From NCBI RefSeq assembly GCF_900187975.1, contig NZ_FZPC01000005.1, forward strand, positions 62,001 through 126,000: a stretch of DNA of 64,000 nucleotides. Direction: 5' to 3'. Position 1 is the stretch's first letter. Every line of letters starts with the position of its first letter. The translations under genes and the position numbers were made by a program. Under the pieces are notes generated by a model. It was not told the DNA's origin. It saw only the letters and a program-made list of their open reading frames with translations, and ran no database searches. The DNA is from Pseudomonas delhiensis (GTDB lineage Bacteria; Pseudomonadota; Gammaproteobacteria; Pseudomonadales; Pseudomonadaceae). Positions 57,038-64,000 of this stretch are shown piece by piece.

Positions 57038-57979
57038 ATGCTCGCACTGCTGTTCCAGACCCTCGGCATCACCGCGCCGGTGTTCTCCATGCTGTTCATC
57101 GGCGTGTTGCTCCGGCGCGTCGGCTGGATCGACCAGGGCTTCATCCAGACCGCCTCGGCCCTGGTGTTCAACGCCACCATGCCGGTGATGCTGTTCCTCG
57201 GCATCTACCATTCCGACCTGCACCGCGCGGCCAGCCCGGCGGTGCTGACGTTCTTCTGCCTGGCGACCCTCGGCGGCTTCCTCCTCGCCTGGGGCTGGGC
57301 GCTCTGGCGGGTGCCGCGCGAGGAACGCGGCGTCTACGTGCAGGGCGCCTTCCGCGGCAACAACGGTATCGTCGGCCTGGCCCTGGCCACCAGCCTCTAC
57401 GGCGAGCACGGCCTGGCCCTGGGCTCGGTGCTCGCGGCCCTGGTGATCCTCTGCTACAACACGCTGGCCACGGTGGTCCTGGCGATCTACAGCCCGGTAC
57501 TGAAGTCCGACCCGCTGAGCATCGCCCGCCAGGTGCTGCTCAACCCGCTGATCCTCGGCGTGCTGGCGGCCTTCCCGTTCGCCTGGTGGGGCATCCGGCT
57601 GCCGGCCTGGGTGCTCACCTCCGGCGACTACTTCGCGCAGATGACCCTGCCCCTGGCGCTGGTCTGCATCGGCGGCACCCTGTCGCTGCCGGCCCTGCGC
57701 AGCAGCGGCAGCCTGGCCCTGAGCGCCAGCCTGATGAAAATGGTCTGGCTGCCCGCGCTGTGCACCGCCGCCGCCTGGCTGTGCGGCTTCCGCGGCGCCG
57801 AACTGGGCGTGCTGTTCCTCTACTTCGCCAGCCCCACGGCGGCGGCCAGCTACGTGATGGCGCGCGCGGCCCAGGGCAACGCCGAGCTGGCGGCCTCGAT
57901 CATCGTCATCACCACCCTGGCGGCGGCGCTGACCACCAATATCGGGCTGTTCATCCTGCAGTGGGGTGGGTGGATCTGA
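57038..57979 (+). CDS. AEC-family (auxin efflux carrier-like) transporter
   Basis: A 313-aa inner-membrane protein with about ten helices in two inverted halves, typical of the AEC/malonate-transporter family. The first half contains FNATMPVMLFLGIY and FRGNNGIVGLALA, and the second half contains MTLPLALVCIGGTLSL and ASPTAAASYVMARA. It probably moves organic or amino acids; the substrate is unknown. It lies 73 bp after the bactofilin gene and just before the tandem array. Confidence 0.88.
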   Translation: MLALLFQTLGITAPVFSMLFIGVLLRRVGWIDQGFIQTASALVFNATMPVMLFLGIYHSDLHRAASPAVLTFFCLATLGGFLLAWGWALWRVPREERGVYVQGAFRGNNGIVGLALATSLYGEHGLALGSVLAALVILCYNTLATVVLAIYSPVLKSDPLSIARQVLLNPLILGVLAAFPFAWWGIRLPAWVLTSGDYFAQMTLPLALVCIGGTLSLPALRSSGSLALSASLMKMVWLPALCTAAAWLCGFRGAELGVLFLYFASPTAAASYVMARAAQGNAELAASIIVITTLAAALTTNIGLFILQWGGWI

Positions 57980-58019
57980 GGTGCCCAACCCCCGAACCGC
58001 AGCGTCAGCCGGCAAGTTC

Positions 58020-59290
58020 GTAGGGCGTATAACCGTTCGCGGTTATACGCCGCTACACCCAGCTCATGTCCGGCGTCGCGGTCGAGCCCGGAGTGCCCCG
58101 AAACAGGCGCGCCGTGGCCGAACCCGAAGCGCGCCTGGGATCGAGGTCAAACGGCGGATAACGCCGGAGGCGTTATGCGCCCTACGCCCAGCCCACCCTC
58201 GGCGTAGGGCGAATAACCGTTCGCGGTTATCCGCCGTTACACCGAGCTTATGCCCGGTGTCGCAGTCGAACTCGGAGTGCCCGGAAAGAGGCGCTCCGTG
58301 ACCGAGTTCGAAGCGCGCCTGGGATCGAGGTCAAACGGCGGATAACGCCGTAGGCGTTATGCGCCCTACGCCCAGCCCACCCTCGGCGTAGGGCGTATAA
58401 CCGTTCGCGGTTATACGCCGTTACACCGAGCTTATGCCCGGTGTCGCAGTTGAACTCGGAGTGCCTGGAAAGAGGCGCTCCGTGGCCGAGTTCGAAGCGC
58501 GCCCGGGATCGAGTTCAAACGGCGGATAACGCCGGAGGCGTTATGCGCCCTACGTCCAGCCCACCCTCGGCGTAGGGCGTATAACCGTTCGCGGTTATAC
58601 GCCGTTACACCGAGCTTATGCCCGGTGTCGCAGTCGAACTCGGAGTGCCCGGAAAGAGGCGCTCCGTGACCGAGCTAGAAGCGCGCTTGGGATCGAGGTC
58701 AAACGGCGGATAACGCCGTAGGCGTTATGCGCCCTACGCCCAGCCCACCCTCGGCGTAGGGCGTATAACCGTTCGCGGTTATACGCCGTTACACCGAGCT
58801 TATGCCCGGTGTCGCAGTTGAACTCGGAGTGCCCGGAAAGAGGCGCTCCGTGACCGAGTTCGAAGCGCGCCCGGGATCGAGGTCAAACGGCGGATAACGC
58901 CGGAGGCGTTATGCGCCCTACGTTCAGCCCACCCTCGGCGTAGGGCGTATAACCGTTCGCGGTTATCCGCCGTTACACCGAGCTTATGCCCGGTGTCGCA
59001 GTCGAACTCGGAGTGCCCGGAAAGAGGCGCTCCGTGACCGAATTCGAAGCGCGCCTGGGATCGAGGTCAAACGGCGGATAACGCCGGAGGCGTTATGCGC
59101 CCTACGTCCAGCCCACCCTCGGCGTAGGGCGTATAACCGTTCGCGGTTATCCGCCGTTACACCGAGCTTATGCCCGGTGTCGCAGTCGAACTCGGAGTGC
59201 CCGGAAAGAGGCGCTCCGTGACCGGGCTCGAAGCGCGCCCGGGATCGAGGTCAAACGGCGGATAACGCCGTAGGCGTTATGCGCCCTACG
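58020..59290. repeat. Seven-copy 184-bp tandem repeat of paired type D REPs
   Basis: Units start at 58021, 58205, 58389, 58573, 58757, 58941 and 59125, each exactly 184 bp apart; the last stops at about 166 bp. Each unit has hairpin 1 (GGCGTATAACCG-TTCG-CGGTTATACGCC), an inner inverted repeat (GAACTCGG...CCGAGTTC), and hairpin 2 (GGCGGATAACGCC and GGCGTTATGCGCC, with GTA or GGA loop), ending in CCCTAC. Units differ only by scattered substitutions, with no indels. No plausible gene is present. It occupies most of the 57980-59435 gap; 59291-59435 holds the mag leader. Confidence 0.96.
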
Positions 59291-59435
59291 TCCTGGATAA
59301 CCGCCGCCTGTTGGGGAACGGTCTAAGCAGATTCTGAATTCGCAGACGGCATCACTTGCTCTGCCCGAAGGCCATTTCAAGCTGTTTTACAGGCGGTTAC
59401 ACTTACCCCTTCCAACGCGCGACAAAGGATTGCTC

Positions 59436-60242
59436 ATGCGTTTCCAGGATTCCGCCCGCAGCCTCGCGCTGCTGCCCGGCCTGCTGTGGCTGGCGTCGTC
59501 GTACGCCGGGCCGGGCGCCGAATTGTCCAGCCCGGCCGGCGGCTGGCGCTACTCGGGGTTGCTCGACGACCTCGACAGCCCGCGCGTGGCCTATCCCACC
59601 CCGCCCATCGACCGCGGCGGCCAGCGTGGCCGCAGCCTGATCGAGGGCGACCTGAAGCAGCTCGCCGGCACCGAGCGCGCCCAGCGCCTGGTGGTCAACG
59701 GCAACCCGCTGCCCCTGTATACCGATGCCCAGGGGCACTTCGTCCGGCCCTATGCCTTCGGCGCGGGCTCCAACAGCGTCGAGGTGGCCAGTGCCGACGG
59801 CCAGTCGCTCAGGCGCGTGCAGTTCTACGAGGCCAACGCCGGGCGCATTCCGCCGCGGGTGCGCGTGGCCCTGGGCTGGGACGACCCCAAGGCCGAGCTG
59901 GACCTGCACATCGTCACCCCCGACGGCCAGCACGCCTTCTGGGCCCGGCCGCGGCTGAACAACGGCGGCGGCCTGGACCCGGACGGCGTCGACGGCCCCG
60001 GCCCGGAAATGTTCAGCATGGCCGCGCCGCTGCACGGCACCTACCTGGTCTACGTGAACTACTGGGGCAATTTCGGCGCCCAGGGCTATAACTTCCAGGC
60101 CGGCGCCAACCAGCAGGAGGTCATCACCGCCCAGGTCAACCTGGTGTTCAACGAGAACAGCGTCGACGAGAAGCGCGAGACCTTCGTGGTGCCGCTGCGC
60201 ACCATCGGCGACCTGGTCCTGGTCAAGACCTTCACCTATTGA
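59436..60242 (+). CDS. magA: MagA-like periplasmic DUF2135 (YfaP) protein
   Basis: A 268-aa protein with a signal peptide (about 1-24), then a YfaP/DUF2135 domain (PPRVRVALGWDDPKAELDLHIVTPDGQ, a GGGLDPDGVDGPGPE acidic loop that may bind calcium, and HGTYLVYVNYWGNFG). It is the first gene of the bacterial alpha-2-macroglobulin operon. The start is ATG 59436 with AAAGGA upstream, not the TTG six bases earlier. The operon begins about 145 bp after the tandem array. Confidence 0.88.
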   Translation: MRFQDSARSLALLPGLLWLASSYAGPGAELSSPAGGWRYSGLLDDLDSPRVAYPTPPIDRGGQRGRSLIEGDLKQLAGTERAQRLVVNGNPLPLYTDAQGHFVRPYAFGAGSNSVEVASADGQSLRRVQFYEANAGRIPPRVRVALGWDDPKAELDLHIVTPDGQHAFWARPRLNNGGGLDPDGVDGPGPEMFSMAAPLHGTYLVYVNYWGNFGAQGYNFQAGANQQEVITAQVNLVFNENSVDEKRETFVVPLRTIGDLVLVKTFTY

Positions 60243-60282
60243 GAGCCGTCCCCTGCCAGGGATGCAACAGGATCGAGCACGC

Positions 60283-62016
60283 ATGAGCGACAACACCACC
60301 CCCAGTCCCTCCACTCCCGCCGCCGACAGCCCCGGCGTGAAGCGCTGGCCGCTGATCATCGGCGGCCTGGCGCTGGTGCTGCTGGTCCTCGGCGGCCTGC
60401 TGCTGCGCTACGTCGTCACCGCGCCGCCCAGCGGCCCGCTGCCGGGCCTGGAGGCGCCGCCGGCCAACGCCCAGGGCCGCGACATCCGGCACCCCGACGC
60501 GCTGATCGAAAGCGCCTCGCTCGCCCGCCTGCCCAAGGAACTGCTGGAGGTGCCGCTGCTGCGCGACACCCTCACCGAGGACTTCGTCTTCTACTACGAG
60601 AACGACGGCGACCGCCTGGGCCTGGCCGGCAGCCTGCGGCGCATCGTCTACGAACACGAGCTGACGCTGAAGGACAACCTGGTCGAGGAGTTGCTCGACC
60701 AGCCGGCCCAGGTCGCCCTGTGGCGCGGCGCCGACGGCCGCCTGCGCGACTTCCTGGTGGTGATGAAGCGCGGTGGCCTGGCCAGGCTGCTGGAGCCCCT
60801 GGCGCACCTCGCCGCCGACGACAGCCAGCTGCGCAAGGTCGGCGAGCTGAAGGGCGGCGCCGGCGTCTACCGCCTGCGCTACAACGGCCAGAAGACCCTG
60901 CTGTTCGCCTCCAGCGGCGACTATCTGGTGCTGCTGTCCAACCCGAAGATGCTCTTCCCCAGGGCCGCCGGCGATGAAATGGGCGAGGCCGACGCCCAGG
61001 CCGGCGCCGACCTGGCCGCGCTGCTGGGCGGCGACGACGAAGCCTTCCCCCGCGCCTTCGGCCTGGGCCCGCGCGGCGAGCTGAGCCAGCGCGTCAGCCT
61101 CGGCGCCGGCGCCCTGACCATGGGCTACCAGCGCTTCATCCCGGCCTTCGCCGGGGTGCGCTTCGACAAGGACGCCAAGGGCTGGAACAGCTACCTGGCG
61201 CTGAACCCGGTGGAGCGCCAGCCGGACCTGGACTTCACCCCCGTGTGGCAGGCCATGCCCATGGGCGCCAGCGCCTGCGTGGCCTTGCCGCTGACCCCGG
61301 GCCTGTACGACAGCCTGCTGGTGCGCCTGGGCGCCGAGCAGAAGATGGCCGCGGCTTTTTCCGAGCACCTGTCCGGCGCCGCCGGGCTGTGCTGGTACGC
61401 CGACTCGCGGCTGTACACCCCGCTGCTGGTGGCCACGCTCAGCGCGCCGCCCGGCCCCGAACTGGACGCCGACCTGGGGCGGCTGTTCGCCAGCCTGGTG
61501 GGCGCCTACGAGGCCAACGCCGAGGGCGGCAACTTCCCGGTGGACGAGCAGCGTCAGGGCGAGACGCGCAAGTGGCTGCGCCAGGTCAGCTCCAACTTCG
61601 GCCAATACGCCGCTGCCGATGCGGCCGACCCGGACGCCGTCAGCGGCCGCGGCTTCTTCCGTGTCGGCCTGGCGCGGCAGGGCAGCACCCTGCTGTTCTC
61701 CCTCGACGACCAGTTGCTGGACAAGGCCCTGGGCACCCTCGACAAGCGCTTCCCGCCGCTGGCCGACGTGCTGCCCAGGGATGCCCTGGTGCCGGCCTAC
61801 CTGGCGCCGCAGTCGCTGTCCACGCTGCTGCAGCGCGAGACCCTGGAGAGCCTGCCGCAGGACCTGGAGCCGGTGTTCCGCAACGCCGCCGACAGCCTGC
61901 TGCTGCCGCGCCTGAAGGCCCTGGCCGGGCATGGCGGCTATGCCCTTGGCCTGCCCGCCGGCAGCCGCGCCGAACAACCCTGGCAATGGCTGCCGCTGCA
62001 GTGGCGCGCGCTGTGA
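60283..62016 (+). CDS. magB: MagB-like DUF2138 (YfaA) protein
   Basis: A 577-aa protein with one N-terminal membrane helix (about 24-46; [20 protein letters not shown]) and a large periplasmic DUF2138 domain ([45 protein letters not shown]). In E. coli and P. aeruginosa this family always lies with the alpha-2-macroglobulin gene; its biochemical role is unknown. An in-frame ATG at 60262 is less likely, as its ribosome-binding site would be too close. Its stop overlaps the magC start. Confidence 0.86.
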   Translation: MSDNTTPSPSTPAADSPGVKRWPLIIGGLALVLLVLGGLLLRYVVTAPPSGPLPGLEAPPANAQGRDIRHPDALIESASLARLPKELLEVPLLRDTLTEDFVFYYENDGDRLGLAGSLRRIVYEHELTLKDNLVEELLDQPAQVALWRGADGRLRDFLVVMKRGGLARLLEPLAHLAADDSQLRKVGELKGGAGVYRLRYNGQKTLLFASSGDYLVLLSNPKMLFPRAAGDEMGEADAQAGADLAALLGGDDEAFPRAFGLGPRGELSQRVSLGAGALTMGYQRFIPAFAGVRFDKDAKGWNSYLALNPVERQPDLDFTPVWQAMPMGASACVALPLTPGLYDSLLVRLGAEQKMAAAFSEHLSGAAGLCWYADSRLYTPLLVATLSAPPGPELDADLGRLFASLVGAYEANAEGGNFPVDEQRQGETRKWLRQVSSNFGQYAAADAADPDAVSGRGFFRVGLARQGSTLLFSLDDQLLDKALGTLDKRFPPLADVLPRDALVPAYLAPQSLSTLLQRETLESLPQDLEPVFRNAADSLLLPRLKALAGHGGYALGLPAGSRAEQPWQWLPLQWRAL

Positions 62017-62645
62017 GGCCACGGGCGCTGCTGCTGGCGCTCGGCCTGTGGGCCGCCCAGGCGGCCCAGGCCGGCAGCGCCGCGCTCGACCCGGAGCAGT
62101 CCCAGGTATTCCGCGCCTGGTTCGTGCGCATCGCCGAGGAACAGCTGCGCCAGGGCCCTAGCCCGCGCTGGCACCAGCAGGACTGCGCGGGCCTGGTGCG
62201 CTTCGCCGCCAACGAGGCGCTCAAGCCCCACGACGCCAGGTGGCTGCGCGCCAACGGCCTGTCCAACCGCTACCTGCCGCCGGAGCTGGCGCTCACCGAC
62301 GAGCAGCGCGCCCTGGCGCAGAACTGGCGGCAGGGCGGCGGCCAGCTCGGCCCCTACGTCAATGCCATCAAGCTGATCCAGTACAACAGCACCCTCGTCG
62401 GCCGCGACCTCAACCAGGCGCGGCCGGGCGACCTGATCTTCTTCGACCAGGGCGACGACCAGCACCTGATGATCTGGATGGGCCGCCACATCGCCTACCA
62501 CACCGGCAGCAGCACGCCGACCGACAACGGCATGCGCTCGGTCAGCCTGCAACAACTCATGACATGGAAGGACACCCGATGGATACCCGACCCCGCCAAC
62601 CCCAACTTCGTCGGCGTGTATCGCTTGTCGTTCCTCGCCCGATGA
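62013..62645 (+). CDS. magC: MagC-like DUF1175 (YfaT) protein
   Basis: A 210-aa protein with a signal peptide ([16 protein letters not shown]) and a DUF1175 domain resembling NlpC/P60-like folds: [15 protein letters not shown] holds a cysteine in a DCAGLVRF context and [16 protein letters not shown] holds a histidine, a possible Cys-His pair. The start is probably GTG 62013, which overlaps the magB stop as GTGA and leads directly into the signal peptide; ATG 61986 is an alternative. Its stop overlaps the magD start. Confidence 0.83.
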   Translation: MRPRALLLALGLWAAQAAQAGSAALDPEQSQVFRAWFVRIAEEQLRQGPSPRWHQQDCAGLVRFAANEALKPHDARWLRANGLSNRYLPPELALTDEQRALAQNWRQGGGQLGPYVNAIKLIQYNSTLVGRDLNQARPGDLIFFDQGDDQHLMIWMGRHIAYHTGSSTPTDNGMRSVSLQQLMTWKDTRWIPDPANPNFVGVYRLSFLAR

Positions 62646-64000
62646 AGCTGCTCGCGCTGTGCGCCGGCCTGGCCCTGGGCGGCCTGCTGCTGGGCGCACC
62701 GCAGGCGCTGCGGGCCGACGACGAGGTGCCGGCGAGCAACTACGCGCCGGTCAGCGGCGAGTCCTTCTTCCTGCTCGCCGACAGCAGCTTCGCCACCGAC
62801 GAAGAGGCCCGCGTGCGCCTGGAGGCGCCGGGCCGCGACTACCGCCGCTACCGCATGGAAGCCTACGGCGGGGTGGACATGCGCGTGTACCGCATCGACC
62901 AGCCGCTGGACTTCCTCAAGCGCCAGAAGAACCTGCACCGGGTGCTGGCCGAGGGGCAGTTCAAGGGCGAGGGCCTGGCCAACACCCTGGCCTACCTGTG
63001 GGACAACTGGTACCGCAAGTCGCGGCGGGTGATGCAGCGCGCCTTCTCCTACGAGTCGCGCAAGCAGGTCACCGAGGTGGTGCCGGAGCTGAAGATGGGC
63101 CAGGCCATGAGCGCGCCCACGCCCTACGACGCGCAGCCGCAGTACGCGCCGATTCCCGGGCTGCCGATGGTCGAGCAGTTCCGCTACCCGCTGTGGGACG
63201 CCAAGCCCATCGAACCGCCAGCTGACGTCAAGCTGGCCGGTTCCTCCAGCGAGTTCATCAACGTCTCGCCGGGCAACGTCTACATCCCCCTGGGCAAGCT
63301 CAAGCCCGGCCTGTACCTGGTCGAGGCGCTGGTGGGCAAGTACCGCGCCACCACCGTGGTATTCGTCTCCAACACGGTGGCGGTGAGCAAGATCGCCGGC
63401 AACGAACTGCTGGTGTGGTCGGCGCGCAAGCACGAAGGCACCCCGGTGCCCGACACCCAGGTGCTCTGGACCGACGGCCTGGGCGTGATGAGCAGCGGCC
63501 GCACCGACGCCGAGGGCCTGCTGCGCCTGCAGCACGCCAGCCCCGAGCGCTCCTTCGTGATAGGCGAGGACAAGGAGGGCGGCGTCTTCGTCTCGGAAAA
63601 CTTCTACTACGACAGCGAGATCTACGACACCAAGCTCTACGCCTTCACCGACCGCCCGCTGTACCGCCCGGGCGACTGGGTGGCGCTGAAGATCTACGGC
63701 CGCGAGTTCAAGAACGCCCGCGACTCCGCCGCGCCCCAGGCGGCGCCGGTGAAGCTGAGCGTGATCGACGCCGCCGGCACCACCCTGCAGACCCTCGACC
63801 TGCAGCTGGACCCCAAGGCCGGCGCCAACGGCCGCTTCCAGCTGCCGGACAACGCCGTGGCCGGCGGCTACGAGCTGCGCTTCGACTACCGCGGGCAGAC
63901 CTACAGCAGCGCCTTCCGCGTGGCCGAGTACATCAAGCCGCACTTCGAGATCGCTCTCGACCTGGCCAAGCCGGACTTCAAGACCGGCGAAGCGGTGAAG
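62642..64000 (+). CDS. magD: MagD, bacterial alpha-2-macroglobulin (N-terminal part)
   Basis: 453 codons are visible and the frame is open to the window edge; full-length relatives are about 1500 aa. A signal peptide (about 1-25) leads to macroglobulin-like domains: [23 protein letters not shown], then an MG2-type [22 protein letters not shown], and [23 protein letters not shown], the hallmark of the family. It traps or inhibits proteases in the periplasm. The thioester region lies beyond the window. The ATG overlaps the magC stop (ATGA). In P. aeruginosa the operon is under RetS/Gac control. Confidence 0.93.
   Translation, partial: MKLLALCAGLALGGLLLGAPQALRADDEVPASNYAPVSGESFFLLADSSFATDEEARVRLEAPGRDYRRYRMEAYGGVDMRVYRIDQPLDFLKRQKNLHRVLAEGQFKGEGLANTLAYLWDNWYRKSRRVMQRAFSYESRKQVTEVVPELKMGQAMSAPTPYDAQPQYAPIPGLPMVEQFRYPLWDAKPIEPPADVKLAGSSSEFINVSPGNVYIPLGKLKPGLYLVEALVGKYRATTVVFVSNTVAVSKIAGNELLVWSARKHEGTPVPDTQVLWTDGLGVMSSGRTDAEGLLRLQHASPERSFVIGEDKEGGVFVSENFYYDSEIYDTKLYAFTDRPLYRPGDWVALKIYGREFKNARDSAAPQAAPVKLSVIDAAGTTLQTLDLQLDPKAGANGRFQLPDNAVAGGYELRFDYRGQTYSSAFRVAEYIKPHFEIALDLAKPDFKTGEAVK

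Noticed and set aside
59168-59380. A 70-codon minus-strand reading across the end of the 184-bp array
   Set aside because: It is made of repeat sequence read through by chance, recurs as fragments in other units, and has no ribosome-binding site or recognisable protein.

Overview
This is a high-GC chromosomal segment from a Pseudomonas of the broad P. aeruginosa / nitroreducens / citronellolis kind. That placement is an inference from protein resemblance, from gene orders I recall for P. aeruginosa (speC-cptA-sel1-piuC-piuA-piuB-lpxO, dppBCDF-opdP-psdR-mdpA-dppA, roxSR, magABCD), and from dense REP-type palindromes. No tRNA, rRNA, prophage or CRISPR array was seen.

Layout. (1) 1-6811, minus strand: lipid A L-Ara4N operon arnBCADTE, with arnE cut by the window edge. 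(2) 7172-13303: polar amino-acid ABC importer operon whose first gene joins an aminotransferase in frame to the ABC ATPase, then a TetR regulator and a zinc desuccinylase/aspartoacylase-like enzyme. (3) 13320-14005: a REP-associated tyrosine transposase (RAYT) between REP pairs. (4) 14060-18932: prfC, a NhaP-type antiporter, and speC behind a long structured leader. (5) 19071-28175: tandem REP array, cptA, a Sel1-repeat gene, and the piuC/piuA/piuB iron-siderophore genes around an AT-rich Fur-like control region. (6) 28690-33329: lpxO, 5-oxoprolinase pxpABC, and an Lrp/LysE pair. (7) 33657-50283: di/oligopeptide uptake: ABC core dppBCDF, four binding proteins, two OprD-family porins, the XRE-cupin repressor gene psdR and peptidase gene mdpA. 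(8) 50485-57979: SIMPL protein, RoxSR two-component system, YddA/SbmA-like ABC exporter, an M23 peptidase/coiled-coil/bactofilin module, and an AEC carrier. (9) 58020-59290: seven copies of a 184-bp tandem repeat. (10) 59436 to the end: the alpha-2-macroglobulin operon magABC and the start of magD.

How it works together. Three separate envelope-lipid modification functions lie in one window: L-Ara4N addition (arn), heptose phosphoethanolamine addition (cptA) and lipid A 2-hydroxylation (lpxO). Peptide use forms one circuit: porins pass peptides through the outer membrane, DppA proteins deliver them to DppBCDF, MdpA cleaves them, and PsdR probably represses through a motif TTAAG-N5-CTTAA that I find before both dppA3 and psdR/mdpA. 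REP families (called A to E here) fill most intergenic gaps. In places they shape genes: one is translated as the linker of a fused protein, one supplies the lysE stop codon, one splits the dpp operon, and two bracket the extra porin gene.
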